A stretch of 64,000 bases of DNA from an uncultured Lachnospiraceae bacterium (GTDB lineage Bacteria; Bacillota; Clostridia; Lachnospirales; Lachnospiraceae). Every line of letters begins with the position of its first letter. Positions within the stretch are counted from its first letter, which is position 1. Below are positions 43,547 through 52,602 of this stretch, in pieces. The DNA is taken from the NCBI GenBank assembly GCA_900548905.1, contig URMK01000032.1, positions 1 to 64,000 of the forward strand, in the 5' to 3' direction. A model generated the notes under the pieces. The model was given only the letters and a program-made list of their open reading frames with translations. It had not been told where the DNA came from and did not search any database. The position numbers were made by a program, and so were the translations under genes.

Positions 43547-44659
43547 TCAGGACTCCAGGAGCAGTCCGGCCAGGTACTGCGCGGTGGGGAGAAGGGCATC
43601 CGGATCCACCCGGAAGCCGGGCTGATGGATCAGCTGCCCTTTTCCGGTTCCGATCTTGATATAACAGCCCGGAATATGCTCCGCGTAAAAAGAAAAATCA
43701 TCTCCGCCCAGGGAGCGTTCTTCCTCCGCGACCAGGAATCCCTGCTCCAGCGCCTTCCGTTTTCCCAGTTCCGCCATGCGGCCGTCATTGTATACCGCAG
43801 GAGGCCCGGGAATCCATTCCACAGCCGCCGCGGCCCCATAAGCCCGGGCCGTCTGCTCCGCTATTTCCCGAAGCCTTTTTTCATACAAACGTCTGTCCTC
43901 CCGTTCCATGGTCCGCACAGTCCCTTCCAGCTGGGCCGTTTCCGGAATCACGTTCCAGGTATTCCCCGCCTGGATCCTTGTGACGCTCAGAAGGGATGGA
44001 TGGAAGGCGTTTACATTTCTGCTCATAATCGTCTGAAAGGCCTGCACCATAGCCGCCGCAGCGGGAATGGGATCCGTACCGTCGTCGGGATGTGCCCCGT
44101 GACAGCCCACTCCCTGTATGGTCACCACAAACCGATCCACGGCAGCGGCCACATAACCTTCTCTGATTCCGATGGTATGCACCGGATTGGTGGGATCCGC
44201 ATGGATTCCCCAGATCCGTTCCACCCCTTCCATCACATCGGTTTCCAGCATTTTCAGCGCCCCCAGGGAGGATTCTTCCCCCGGCTGGAAGAGGATCCGC
44301 ACACTTCCCCTAAGCGCCTCTCTTTTTTCCTGAAGGATCAGAGCCGTGCCGATCCCTGCCGTGATATGAAAATCATGGCCGCAGGCATGCATTTTCCCCG
44401 GACAGAGGGAGCGGTAGGAAAGGCCGGATTCCTCCCTGATAGGCAGCGCGTCGATATCGCAGCGCAGCGCCTGAACGGGACCTTTTCTTTTTCCCCGGAT
44501 CACAGCCGCCAGACCGGTTTCCAGCTTACAGGGCAGGATTTCGATCCCCTCTTTTTCCAGAAGTTCTCTAATTTTGGCCGTTGTCTTATATTCCTCATAG
44601 GATAGCTCCGGGTTCTGATGGAACCAGTAAAAAGCTTCCTTCAGCATCTGTTCCGTCAT
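43547..44659 (-). CDS. M20-family metallo-amidohydrolase
   Basis: The ATG at 44659 (MTEQMLKEAFYWFHQNPE) has GAAGAGGTGAGAACT upstream, and gives 370 residues. Metal and catalytic motifs: CDIDALPIREESG (about 76), HACGHDFH (about 97) and Glu in QPGEESSLG (about 130). The lid domain lies in the middle (about 170-290). Such enzymes cut N-acyl or amide groups from amino acids and peptides. It is the last gene of the peptide ABC operon, separated from the permease gene by the 162-bp foldback repeat. A role in peptide use fits the operon. Confidence 0.9.
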   Translation of the reverse strand: MTEQMLKEAFYWFHQNPELSYEEYKTTAKIRELLEKEGIEILPCKLETGLAAVIRGKRKGPVQALRCDIDALPIREESGLSYRSLCPGKMHACGHDFHITAGIGTALILQEKREALRGSVRILFQPGEESSLGALKMLETDVMEGVERIWGIHADPTNPVHTIGIREGYVAAAVDRFVVTIQGVGCHGAHPDDGTDPIPAAAAMVQAFQTIMSRNVNAFHPSLLSVTRIQAGNTWNVIPETAQLEGTVRTMEREDRRLYEKRLREIAEQTARAYGAAAAVEWIPGPPAVYNDGRMAELGKRKALEQGFLVAEEERSLGGDDFSFYAEHIPGCYIKIGTGKGQLIHQPGFRVDPDALLPTAQYLAGLLLES

Positions 44660-44703
44660 AGTTCTCACCTCTTCCTGCTTATATACATGCCGGCTGCAGC
44701 ACA

Positions 44704-44865
44704 AGAGCGTGTTTGAAAATTGCTTTCTGCAAGATGTGCGTCACAATTTGTGGGGAATTTGTCCCAAATTCATGAGGCGTAGCGGGCTACGTTGATTGAA
44801 TTTGGGATAAATTCCCCGCAAAGTGGGGCGTGCAGATTGTGGGAATGAATTTTCAAACACGCTCT
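44704..44865. repeat. 162-bp foldback (MITE-like) element
   Basis: Perfect 18-bp terminal inverted repeats (AGAGCGTGTTTGAAAATT at 44704-44721, its reverse complement at 44848-44865). Inside, a 21-bp pair (44752-44772 with 44797-44817) has one mismatch, and CGTAGC/GCTACG forms a central hairpin. It has no coding content. Diverged partial copies are at 40958-40993 and 52299-52340, so it is a dispersed family. The left end of the M20 gene and the stop of the oppC-type gene border it. The element supplies the AG of that gene's stop codon. Confidence 0.85.
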
Positions 44866-45757
44866 AATTCCTGCTGTTGGGATCCAGCGCGTCACGAAGG
44901 GCATCCCCAATGAAATTAATAGCAATGACCAGAACCACAATGAGCAGACCCGGCGGGATCCAGAGCCACGGCTGTTTGGTGAGCACCGTCAGCGACTGGG
45001 CGCCGTTCAGCATATTCCCCAGACTGGCCGTAGGGGGCTGCACCCCCATTCCCAGGAAGCTTAATGCCGCCTCGTCCAGCATGGACAGCGCCAGGACAGA
45101 GGTGGCATACACCAGGATAGGCGCCGCCGTATTGGGCAGGATTTCTGAAAAAAGGATATGCCGAAGCGGCATTCCGGCCACGATATTCCCTTTGATAAAA
45201 TTGGTTTCCCGCAGACTCAGCACGTTTCCCCTGACCAGGCGGGCGATACCCGGCCAGTCCACAAAACCCAGTATCAGAATGATATTCCAAAGCCCGGGCT
45301 TGAAAATCGAAGCGGCCACCAGCACCAGGAGGATATAGGGAAAGGACATGACCATATCCGTAAAGCGCATGATGATCATATCCGCCACTCCGCCGAAATA
45401 GCCGGCGATCAGGCCAAGCACCACTCCTATCACCGTGGAAATCAGGGTTGCCATCACGCCTACCAGCAAAGAAATCCGCATGGCATACAGAAGCCTGCTG
45501 AACACATCCCTTCCTATCTGATCCGTTCCCAGCCAGAACTGCGCGTTGGGCGCGCCGCTGAAGGTACCCACAATGGCATCCGGATCATAAGGTGCGATCA
45601 CCGGAGCCAGAAGTGCCGCCCCTCCCAGGATTATCAATATCACAAGGCTTACCGCCGCCAGATGATGCCGGCGGAAACGCCGGAACACGGTCTGCAGATA
45701 GCTTTCTCTCGTTATATCTCTTTTTTTAGGTTCTTCCGTTTGTTTATTCTTCCACAT
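44864..45757 (-). CDS. Peptide ABC transporter permease (OppC/DppC-like)
   Basis: This 297-residue permease has an N-terminal cytoplasmic tail, a first helix (about 34-55), an outer loop and five more helices. The EAA loop reads ETNFIKGNIVAGMPLRHILF (about 170). The C-terminal DALRDALDPNSRN is characteristic of the family. The stop TAG consists of a T from the gene and AG from the foldback repeat, so the last residues may not be the original end. It lies 12 bp downstream of the OppB-type gene. Confidence 0.93.
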   Translation of the reverse strand: MWKNKQTEEPKKRDITRESYLQTVFRRFRRHHLAAVSLVILIILGGAALLAPVIAPYDPDAIVGTFSGAPNAQFWLGTDQIGRDVFSRLLYAMRISLLVGVMATLISTVIGVVLGLIAGYFGGVADMIIMRFTDMVMSFPYILLVLVAASIFKPGLWNIILILGFVDWPGIARLVRGNVLSLRETNFIKGNIVAGMPLRHILFSEILPNTAAPILVYATSVLALSMLDEAALSFLGMGVQPPTASLGNMLNGAQSLTVLTKQPWLWIPPGLLIVVLVIAINFIGDALRDALDPNSRN

Positions 45758-45769
45758 ATCCCATTGCTC

Positions 45770-46717
45770 CTATTGCAGCTGAATCGTAGGATCCACCAGT
45801 GCGTATAAAATATCGGTCAGCAGATTCGCCGCCAGGACCACCACCGCGGACAACAGACACACACCCATGATTACCGGATAATCCCTGTTTGTTATGGCGC
45901 TCATGGTCATCAGGCCCAGCCCGGGCCAGGAAAACACCTGTTCAATAATTACCTGTCCGCCGAAAAGCATCGGAATTTCCATACCGATTACCGTCACAAT
46001 AGGAATCAGGGCGTTGCGCAGGGCATGCTTGTTAATCACCTTAAAGCGCCCGATCCCTTTTGCCTTAGCGGTACGCAGATAATCCTGCTGCAGGATTTCC
46101 AGGACGGCGCTCCGGATATACCGGATATTGGTGCCTGCCATGGAGGTGGCGAGCACCAGCACAGGCATGACCATATGCTTTGCCACATCGGCCGCTCCTC
46201 CCGCTGTCCCCAGCGTGGTCATCCCGCTGGAAGGAAGCCAGCCCAGCTTCACGGTAAAAATAAAAATAAGAAGCAGGGACAGGAAAAATCCGGGAATACT
46301 GCTGCCCAGAAACGATAACGTAACTACCGTATAATCCCCTTTGGAATACTGGTGGATGGCGCTGTATATCCCCGCAGGCACCGCCATGATAAGGCTCACC
46401 ACCAGAGAGGCGCCCATAAGCAGCAGGGTAGGCCCCAGATGGCTGCCGATCATGGCGCTCACCGACTGGTAGCTTTTAAGGGAATACCCCATATTTCCCT
46501 GGAGCAGCTGCCCCAGCCAGACAAAATACTGGACATAAAAAGGCTGATCCAGCCCCAGGGCAATCCGTTTTGCCTCCACAGCCGCCTGGGAAACCCTGGG
46601 ACCCTGGAGCATTTCCAGCGGGCTGCCCGCCAGACACATAATGGCATAATCAATAATGGTGATCCCGATAAGGACGGGTATGGCAATCAAAATCCGTTTT
46701 ATGATATATTTGCTCAT
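45770..46717 (-). CDS. Peptide ABC transporter permease (OppB/DppB-like)
   Basis: The ATG at 46717 (MSKYIIKRILIAIPVLIG) has GGAGGCGTAAGT upstream; the frame stays open for 38 codons before it. The 315-residue protein has an outer loop (about 45-95), membrane helices and the EAA motif AKAKGIGRFKVINKHALRN (about 200). It pairs with the OppC-like permease. It follows the second ATPase gene with the stop and start two bases apart, so translation is coupled. Confidence 0.94.
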   Translation of the reverse strand: MSKYIIKRILIAIPVLIGITIIDYAIMCLAGSPLEMLQGPRVSQAAVEAKRIALGLDQPFYVQYFVWLGQLLQGNMGYSLKSYQSVSAMIGSHLGPTLLLMGASLVVSLIMAVPAGIYSAIHQYSKGDYTVVTLSFLGSSIPGFFLSLLLIFIFTVKLGWLPSSGMTTLGTAGGAADVAKHMVMPVLVLATSMAGTNIRYIRSAVLEILQQDYLRTAKAKGIGRFKVINKHALRNALIPIVTVIGMEIPMLFGGQVIIEQVFSWPGLGLMTMSAITNRDYPVIMGVCLLSAVVVLAANLLTDILYALVDPTIQLQ

Positions 46718-46719
46718 AC

Positions 46720-47727
46720 TTACGCCTCCTTCCTCATTACGACGGGACAAGCCGCCATGTGGCCGCTCCCGGGAACCGTTTCTGCCATCCCGGGTTCCTC
46801 TCTGCTGCAGCTTTCCAACGCATAAGGGCATCGGGGATGGAACCGGCAGCCGGCGGGAGGATTGGTACTGGAACCGATTTCTCCCTGCAGCAGGTTCCGT
46901 TTTTCTTCCGCTCTGTCCGGATCCGCTATAGGTACCGCCTGGATGAGCGCTTTGGTATACGGATGCACCGGCGAATGAAACACCTCCGACGCTTTCCCGA
47001 TTTCCACTATTTTACCCAGATACATCACCGCGATCCGGTCGCTCACATAATTCACCGCCCCCAGGCCATGGCCCACAAAAAGGCTGGTAAGGTGCAGCTC
47101 CTTCTGCAGCTGGCGCAGCAGGTTCAGAATCTGCGCCTGGATAGACACGTCCAGGGCGCTTACCGGCTCGTCGCATACCAGGAACCGGGGATTTAAGGAC
47201 AGCGCCTTGGCAATCCCGATTCTCTGCCTCTGCCCGCCCGAAAACTCATGGGGATACCTGCCCAGCACATTCCTGGAAAGCCCCACCATGTCCAGGATTC
47301 TGTCCACATCCCCGGAAATGGTGTCCGGCGTGGAAATATGATGATAAAGCATGGGCTGGGATAGTATTTCATAGATATGCTTCCTGGGATTCAGGGAGGA
47401 ATAGGAATCCTGGAAAACCATCTGCAGCTGGGTACGGATTTTTTTCATTTCCCCGGGCCTGCATGCGGACAGATCCTTGCCGTCATAATAGATTTTCCCT
47501 TCCGTTGGCTGCTCCAGCCCTACGATCTGCCTCCCGATGGTGGATTTCCCGCAGCCGGATTCCCCCACAAGCCCCAGGGTTTCCCCCTCCATCACGGAAA
47601 AACTAACGCCGTCCACCGCTTTTACATAGCCGGTGGTATGGGTGACGATCCCGCCTTTGATGGGATAGTACTTTTTCATATTTTCCACTTCTATCAGAGG
47701 AACTTTTTTTCTTTTATCCTGATCCAT
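46720..47727 (-). CDS. Peptide ABC transporter ATPase (OppF/DppF-like)
   Basis: The ATG at 47727 (MDQDKRKKV) follows the oppD-type stop by two bases; earlier codons run into that gene. The 335-residue ATPase has Walker A GESGCGKSTIGRQI, signature LSGGQ-type segment FSGGQRQRIGIAKAL, Walker B RFLVCDEPVSALD, and a C-terminal region with CRFHPRCPYALESC that binds an iron-sulphur-like or zinc motif of the OppF/DppF class. It acts with OppD in the same complex. Confidence 0.93.
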   Translation of the reverse strand: MDQDKRKKVPLIEVENMKKYYPIKGGIVTHTTGYVKAVDGVSFSVMEGETLGLVGESGCGKSTIGRQIVGLEQPTEGKIYYDGKDLSACRPGEMKKIRTQLQMVFQDSYSSLNPRKHIYEILSQPMLYHHISTPDTISGDVDRILDMVGLSRNVLGRYPHEFSGGQRQRIGIAKALSLNPRFLVCDEPVSALDVSIQAQILNLLRQLQKELHLTSLFVGHGLGAVNYVSDRIAVMYLGKIVEIGKASEVFHSPVHPYTKALIQAVPIADPDRAEEKRNLLQGEIGSSTNPPAGCRFHPRCPYALESCSREEPGMAETVPGSGHMAACPVVMRKEA

Positions 47728-47729
47728 CC

Positions 47730-48704
47730 TTACTTTTCCTCTTCCTTCATAACAACGCATTTCGCCCTGTGATTTTCCCCGAAGGAATAATTCTCCTGGG
47801 GCTTATCACACTCGGGCCTGCGGAATGTGCACCGATCGGCAAACCGGCAGCCCGGTATATCATCGTAGCCCTCCGGCACGATTCCCGGTATGGATACCAG
47901 CTGTCTGTCCTCCCCGTCGTAAATGCTGGGTACCGTAGCCAGAAGCGCCTTGGTATACGGATGTTTGGGGGCGAGGAAGATTTCCTTTGCCGGCGCTTCT
48001 TCAATAATCTGCCCTGCATACATCACCAGGACCCGATCCGCCATGCTGGCTACCAGTCCGATATCATGGGTAATCAGGATGATAGACATCCCGATTTCTT
48101 CCCGAAGCTCCTTTAACAGGCTCATGATCTGGGCCTGAATGGTCACATCCAGCGCCGTTGTGGGTTCATCCGCGATGAGCAGGGCCGGATTGCAGCAAAG
48201 GGCCATGGCGATCATGGCACGCTGACGCATTCCCCCGGAAAGGGTATGGGGGAATTTGCGCATGGCTGCATGGGCATCCGGCATCCCTACCTTTTCCAAT
48301 ATACTTTCCGCTCTTTTGGCCGCTTCCGCTTTAGGCAGATGCATATGCTTGCGGATGCTTTCCGTTATCTGGTTGCCCACGGTAAAAACAGGATTCAGGG
48401 AGGTCAGGGGATCCTGGAAAATCATGGTGATGCGGTTTCCCCGAATATCATCCAGCTCCTTTTCCCCCATTTCCAGAAGATTCTTACCATCAAACAGGAC
48501 AGAGCCGTCTATGACGGCCCCGCCCCTTCCTAACAATCCCATAATTGAAAGTGAGGTAACACTTTTTCCGCACCCGGATTCCCCCACGATGCAGACCACT
48601 TCTCCCTCATCCACGTAAAAATCCACATGATCCACGCTGACCGTTTTTCCATAATCACCGGTAAAAGCGGTGGTCAGCCCGTTTACCTCCAGTAAATGCG
48701 ACAT
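47730..48704 (-). CDS. Peptide ABC transporter ATPase (OppD/DppD-like)
   Basis: This 324-residue ATPase has Walker A GESGCGKSVTSLSIMG (about 40), signature LSGGMRQRAMIAMAL, Walker B LLIADEPTTALD and the C-terminal Cys motif CRFADRCTFRRPEC. It follows the solute-binding gene by 25 bp. In Opp/Dpp systems OppD and OppF form the ATPase pair. The operon encodes all five parts of one transporter. Confidence 0.94.
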   Translation of the reverse strand: MSHLLEVNGLTTAFTGDYGKTVSVDHVDFYVDEGEVVCIVGESGCGKSVTSLSIMGLLGRGGAVIDGSVLFDGKNLLEMGEKELDDIRGNRITMIFQDPLTSLNPVFTVGNQITESIRKHMHLPKAEAAKRAESILEKVGMPDAHAAMRKFPHTLSGGMRQRAMIAMALCCNPALLIADEPTTALDVTIQAQIMSLLKELREEIGMSIILITHDIGLVASMADRVLVMYAGQIIEEAPAKEIFLAPKHPYTKALLATVPSIYDGEDRQLVSIPGIVPEGYDDIPGCRFADRCTFRRPECDKPQENYSFGENHRAKCVVMKEEEK

Positions 48705-48729
48705 ATCGTTACCTCACTTGCTTTCCATA

Positions 48730-50394
48730 TTATTGCACGATATCCCAGTTCTGTACGTCGTTAAAGAATCCGTATACACTGGGAACCGCTCCTGTCAGGC
48801 GCTTGTTTACCGCTCCCTGTGCACTGATGATATAGGCGGAAATCATAGGGACATCTTCCTGTACTTTTTTATCGACGATGGAATAAAGGCCTTTGATCTC
48901 TTCCACATCGCTTGTCAGCTGGGTGGAGGTCAGCGCGTTGGTAACTTCTTCGTCCCCATAGCCGGTCCAGCTGCCTTCGCCTCCCAGCAGCCATGCCACA
49001 TCGGGATAAGGATCCACGGGTGCATACGTATACTGTACGGCCAGGATATCATAATCTCTTGAGCCTCCCACGGACATCAGTGTGGCAAAATCCACAGTCT
49101 GGACTTCCGCTTTGATGCCTACGGCCGCCCACTGGGCCGCCATTACGGTCGCCGCGTTCACAAAGGTGCTGTCACCGGAATTCACATAAAAGCGGAGCGT
49201 CTGGGAACCGTCCCAGCCGGCCTCTTCCAAAAGGGCCTTTGCTTTTTCCGGATCATAGGTAATCGGAGTGATGCTGTCATCGTAAAAAGGGCTGGCACTG
49301 GACAGGAAACCATCCACGACTTCCCCGTGCCCGTTCAGCAGCTCCGTCAGGATCTGCTCTCTGTTAATAGCATACAGCATGGCCTGGCGCACCCTTACAT
49401 CCGGCACGTTTGCGGTCTGGATGAACATGGACTGGTTGGTCACGGGAGAACCGTAAACCACTTCCACATTTTCAAGAGCTTCCACGCTGGCATAATCCTC
49501 CGGAGGGATTACACTCATGGTATGCTGGGTAATATCGATTTCGCCGGACTGCAGACCTGCATACAGCTGGCTGCCATCCACGATTTTAATATTCAGCCTG
49601 TCAATTTTAGGGGCGCCTCTCCAGTAATCCGCATTTGCCTGATAGGAAATATAATGATCCACATCAAACTCCGTCACATAAAAGGGGCCGCTTACAACAT
49701 CCGGTTTGTTGAACCATTCTGCTGTGGAAAGCTCTTCCTCGCTGTACTTTTCAATCACATGCTTGGGAAGGGTCAGCAGATATCTCGCATAAGAGTTCTG
49801 GAAGGTCGTCAGGGACATGGATTCCTTTGTGGTAAACTGTACGGTCTTCTCATCAATTACCTGGACACCGTCCACGCTGTCCGCGCCGGCTTCCACAAAT
49901 CCGTCCTCGCCCACGCCTTCAAACACATAATACATCATGGAAGTATTGTTGATTACCGGACTGGTCAGCCGGAGAGCCGTGTAAGCCACATCCTCCGCCG
50001 TTATGGGCGTTCCGTCGGACCAGACTGCCGCATCATCGATATGGACTATAAAATTACGGTTATCCTCCGTGGTGATGGAATCCGCCAGCATTCCCTGGAA
50101 GTTCAGATCCGCATCCAGCTCCATCAGAGGAAGGAACATAAGAGCCGTTGCATATTTATTGATTTCCCCGCCGTTTAACAAAAGCGGATTCAGGCTGTTC
50201 AGGGTATCCGTCACACCCACGTTCACAATTTTCTCACCGGAATTACCGGCAGGCTGCGTGGAAGCGGTACTTTCCCCGCCGGCTGCGCTTTCGGCAGCTG
50301 CGCCGCCGTCTGCGGCACCGCCGCAGGCTGCCAGAGATAAGGCCATAACGGCTGCAAGCAGCAGGCTTAAGGTCTTGCTTACAAATCTTTTCAT
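48730..50394 (-). CDS. Peptide-binding lipoprotein (OppA/DppA-like)
   Basis: This 554-residue protein has a signal peptide ending SLAAC (Cys near 24), a Gly/Ala/Ser-rich linker, then a class 5 solute-binding fold with the segments VNVGVTDTLNSLNPLLL, DAAVWSDGTPITAEDVAYT and RVRQAMLYAINREQIL typical for OppA/DppA. It is the first gene of the operon and has a near-consensus promoter at 50491-50519. The peptide class cannot be read from the sequence. Confidence 0.93.
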   Translation of the reverse strand: MKRFVSKTLSLLLAAVMALSLAACGGAADGGAAAESAAGGESTASTQPAGNSGEKIVNVGVTDTLNSLNPLLLNGGEINKYATALMFLPLMELDADLNFQGMLADSITTEDNRNFIVHIDDAAVWSDGTPITAEDVAYTALRLTSPVINNTSMMYYVFEGVGEDGFVEAGADSVDGVQVIDEKTVQFTTKESMSLTTFQNSYARYLLTLPKHVIEKYSEEELSTAEWFNKPDVVSGPFYVTEFDVDHYISYQANADYWRGAPKIDRLNIKIVDGSQLYAGLQSGEIDITQHTMSVIPPEDYASVEALENVEVVYGSPVTNQSMFIQTANVPDVRVRQAMLYAINREQILTELLNGHGEVVDGFLSSASPFYDDSITPITYDPEKAKALLEEAGWDGSQTLRFYVNSGDSTFVNAATVMAAQWAAVGIKAEVQTVDFATLMSVGGSRDYDILAVQYTYAPVDPYPDVAWLLGGEGSWTGYGDEEVTNALTSTQLTSDVEEIKGLYSIVDKKVQEDVPMISAYIISAQGAVNKRLTGAVPSVYGFFNDVQNWDIVQ

Positions 50395-50490
50395 AGTTAC
50401 TCCTCCTTCACTTTTTACGTATCCCTACGTATTATAAATAATATAGATACTATAGTTTTCCTACCTGACAGATATGAAATAAATTGGTTT

Positions 50491-50519
50491 ATTATATCGT
50501 TACACAACCCCCTTGTCAA
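50491..50519 (-). promoter_or_regulatory. Consensus promoter of the peptide transporter operon
   Basis: On the minus strand TTGACA (50519-50514), 17 bp and TATAAT (50496-50491) are both perfect matches to the housekeeping consensus. It lies 97 bp before the start of the binding-protein gene. It faces away from the C39-type gene's promoter. Confidence 0.9.
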
Positions 50520-50560
50520 GATTTTCTAAAAAAAAGTTATGCCTAATCGCTGTACTTTTC

Positions 50561-50589
50561 TTGACAAAACGGGCCCATAGGGTTATATT
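50561..50589 (+). promoter_or_regulatory. Promoter of the C39-type gene
   Basis: TTGACA (50561-50566), 17 bp and TATATT (50584-50589) drive the plus-strand gene starting at 50666. The -35 is perfect and the -10 has one mismatch. It lies back to back with the peptide operon promoter. Confidence 0.85.
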
Positions 50590-50665
50590 ACAATCACTTT
50601 GCGTTTTCTGTCCTTTTTACAACCCTATCTATTTTACTACACTCTGTGAAAAAGGTACAATAAAA

Positions 50666-51271
50666 ATGAAAAACTTTTTAATTTATCAGTCCTCGGAATA
50701 TGACTGCGGCCCCGTTTCCCTTATCAACGGCATCCGCTATTTATTTGACCGGGAAGAAATATATCCCGATGTCATTAAATTTATTATGCTCTATTGTATG
50801 GATACTTATAATGAAGCGGGGGAACTTTGCAAACACGGCACCTCCGCAGCGGCTATGAATTTCGTTTCCAGCTGGCTGAACCATTTCAGTCAGGTCAAGC
50901 CGTTTCCCATCCATTGTGAGTTCCTGTCCGGCGAAACCGTGACCATCACAAAAGGGAACCAGATATATAATGCCCTCCGGCAGGGGGGTGTGGTTTTGCT
51001 GCACGTCTTTCTGGAGGTCGGCCATTATGTACTTCTCACAGGGATAGAGGATGACAGGGTCCTTCTGTTTGATCCTTATTATGAGGAAGAGGGCACCCCG
51101 GAATTCGACGCGGAATATTATACGGAAGGCATCACCTTTATTAACGACCAGCCTAAAAAAGCAAACCGGGCAGTCTCGATAGAGAGGCTGAACCGGTTCG
51201 GTAAGAACTATTATGAAATGGGAGATTACTCCTGCCGGGAAGCCCTGATTATGTTTAATACCGGAAAATAA
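50666..51271 (+). CDS. Putative C39-family cysteine peptidase-like protein
   Basis: The ATG at 50666 (MKNFLIYQSSEYDCGPVSL) lies 77 bp after a good promoter; in-frame codons before it overlap the promoter. The 201-residue protein has the Cys of the QSSEYDCGPVS motif (about 13), His in VGHYVLLTGI (about 123) and Asp in LLFDPYYEE (about 139), the triad of C39-type peptidases. C39 domains usually form the N-terminus of bacteriocin exporters, while this one stands alone. It may process or sense a peptide. Its substrate is not apparent here. Confidence 0.75.
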   Translation: MKNFLIYQSSEYDCGPVSLINGIRYLFDREEIYPDVIKFIMLYCMDTYNEAGELCKHGTSAAAMNFVSSWLNHFSQVKPFPIHCEFLSGETVTITKGNQIYNALRQGGVVLLHVFLEVGHYVLLTGIEDDRVLLFDPYYEEEGTPEFDAEYYTEGITFINDQPKKANRAVSIERLNRFGKNYYEMGDYSCREALIMFNTGK

Positions 51272-51284
51272 TAGAAAGCCCCCT

Positions 51285-52259
51285 TTAATGAAACACGGCT
51301 TTTATCCACTGATGGGCAAGCACCGGCCATATAACCACTTCATCATTGGGGCTGTTTTCCGCAAGAAGCGCGTCCGTTTCCTCTTTACCGCGTTCGAACT
51401 GAGGAAGAAAGCTTTCCTTCACCTCCTCGGATACCGGAATGGTTCCATTCTTCACCTTTTCTGCTATTTGCAATGTCTGTTCCATCGTATAGGGATCACC
51501 GTATTCTCCTTTTGCCCACTTTTCATCAGCCAGGGAAAGGCCGTGCCTGCCGGCAGAAAATACATGATGGGCAAAGGGTACTCCCTGTTCCTTCAACGCC
51601 TCTGCAAACAGATAGCTGTTTTCCACGGGCACTGCGTCGTCCGTAGCTGTCTGCCACAAAAAACAGGGCGGGGTCTCGGGCGTAACCTGCTTCTCCAGCG
51701 ACATATATTCCAGCTGTTCCTCCGACGCATCCGCTCCCAGCAGCGCCTGGAAGGATCCTCTGTGTGCCTTGTCCCCCGCCGTAATAACCGGATAGGACAG
51801 GACAGCGGCATCCGGCCGGTTGGAAAAGCAGCCGTATCTGTCATCTGCCACATCCTTGTAATGGACACAGACGCTGGCACAAAGATGACCGCCTGCCGAG
51901 AAACCGCACAGGAATACTCTGCCGGGATCGATATGGTATCCGTCCGCCCGGCTTCTTATCAGCCGGACGGCCCTGGACAGATCCTTCATAGGCTGTTCCT
52001 TTAAAGGCTCCAGCATCAACGGATTGGTAGTATATGTCAGGACAAAGGCATTGTAGCCCTTTCCGTAAAATTCCATCGCCACAATTTCCCCCTCGGTTGG
52101 CGATACCACACAATAACCGCCTCCCGGAACCACAAGCATACAGGGCCTTGTCTGTGTATCCTCCTCATGGATATACCCTACCAGATTGGGTACGAACTCA
52201 AACGCAAGGGGATATCCGTATTCCCCCTCCTCCCATATTACCAGTTTTTCCTTTTTCAT
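51285..52259 (-). CDS. Alpha/beta hydrolase, acetyl esterase-like
   Basis: The ATG at 52259 (MKKEKLVIWEEGEYG) has AAGGAGACAGGAAGAT upstream, giving 324 residues. The oxyanion motif is VVPGGGYCVVSP (about 53), the nucleophile Ser is in GFSAGGH (about 125), Asp in TATDDAVPV (about 210) and His in SAGRHGLSL (about 245). It resembles the acetyl esterases that remove acetyl groups from xylan or other sugars. It has no signal peptide, so it is cytoplasmic. It lies next to a glycan-related gene region. Confidence 0.9.
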   Translation of the reverse strand: MKKEKLVIWEEGEYGYPLAFEFVPNLVGYIHEEDTQTRPCMLVVPGGGYCVVSPTEGEIVAMEFYGKGYNAFVLTYTTNPLMLEPLKEQPMKDLSRAVRLIRSRADGYHIDPGRVFLCGFSAGGHLCASVCVHYKDVADDRYGCFSNRPDAAVLSYPVITAGDKAHRGSFQALLGADASEEQLEYMSLEKQVTPETPPCFLWQTATDDAVPVENSYLFAEALKEQGVPFAHHVFSAGRHGLSLADEKWAKGEYGDPYTMEQTLQIAEKVKNGTIPVSEEVKESFLPQFERGKEETDALLAENSPNDEVVIWPVLAHQWIKAVFH

Positions 52260-52602
52260 ATCTTCCTGTCTCCTTTTCCGTCCTTTTTTCCTTTCCCCGA
52301 GCGTGTGTCTGAACATTGCGTTCAGCAGACGTCCGGCACACTATCCTTTTATGCACATGCATCGCCGTGTTTTATCGGTTTATACACATACATACTATAA
52401 TAAACGTTTTGTCTCTTGATTTCTATCCTGAATCACTAATAATTTCAGTTTTGGGGAGTAACCGTTGCAGCAGGAAGATGATTCTTGCTATTTTCCTCCG
52501 GGGCCTATATGATAAAGTAACAATAACCCACCACCTTTTCCCCCGCCGGACGGTATTTCTGCAGGCGGGGGAACGGACAATAACGGACGGAGGAGCCTGC
52601 CA
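52260..52602. other. Intergenic stretch before an AraC gene
   Basis: About 340 bp contain a diverged copy of the foldback repeat (52299-52340). A possible plus-strand -10 is TATAAT at 52396-52401. I see no convincing -35 and no gene. The part nearest 52603 has GGACGGAGGAGCCTGCC upstream of the AraC start, which is a strong ribosome site. Confidence 0.5.
52299..52340. repeat. Diverged partial copy of the foldback repeat
   Basis: The 42 bp resemble the left end of the element at 44705-44745 (GAGCGTGT shared, then gapped similarity through GCACA). It is upstream of the esterase gene. Confidence 0.45.
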
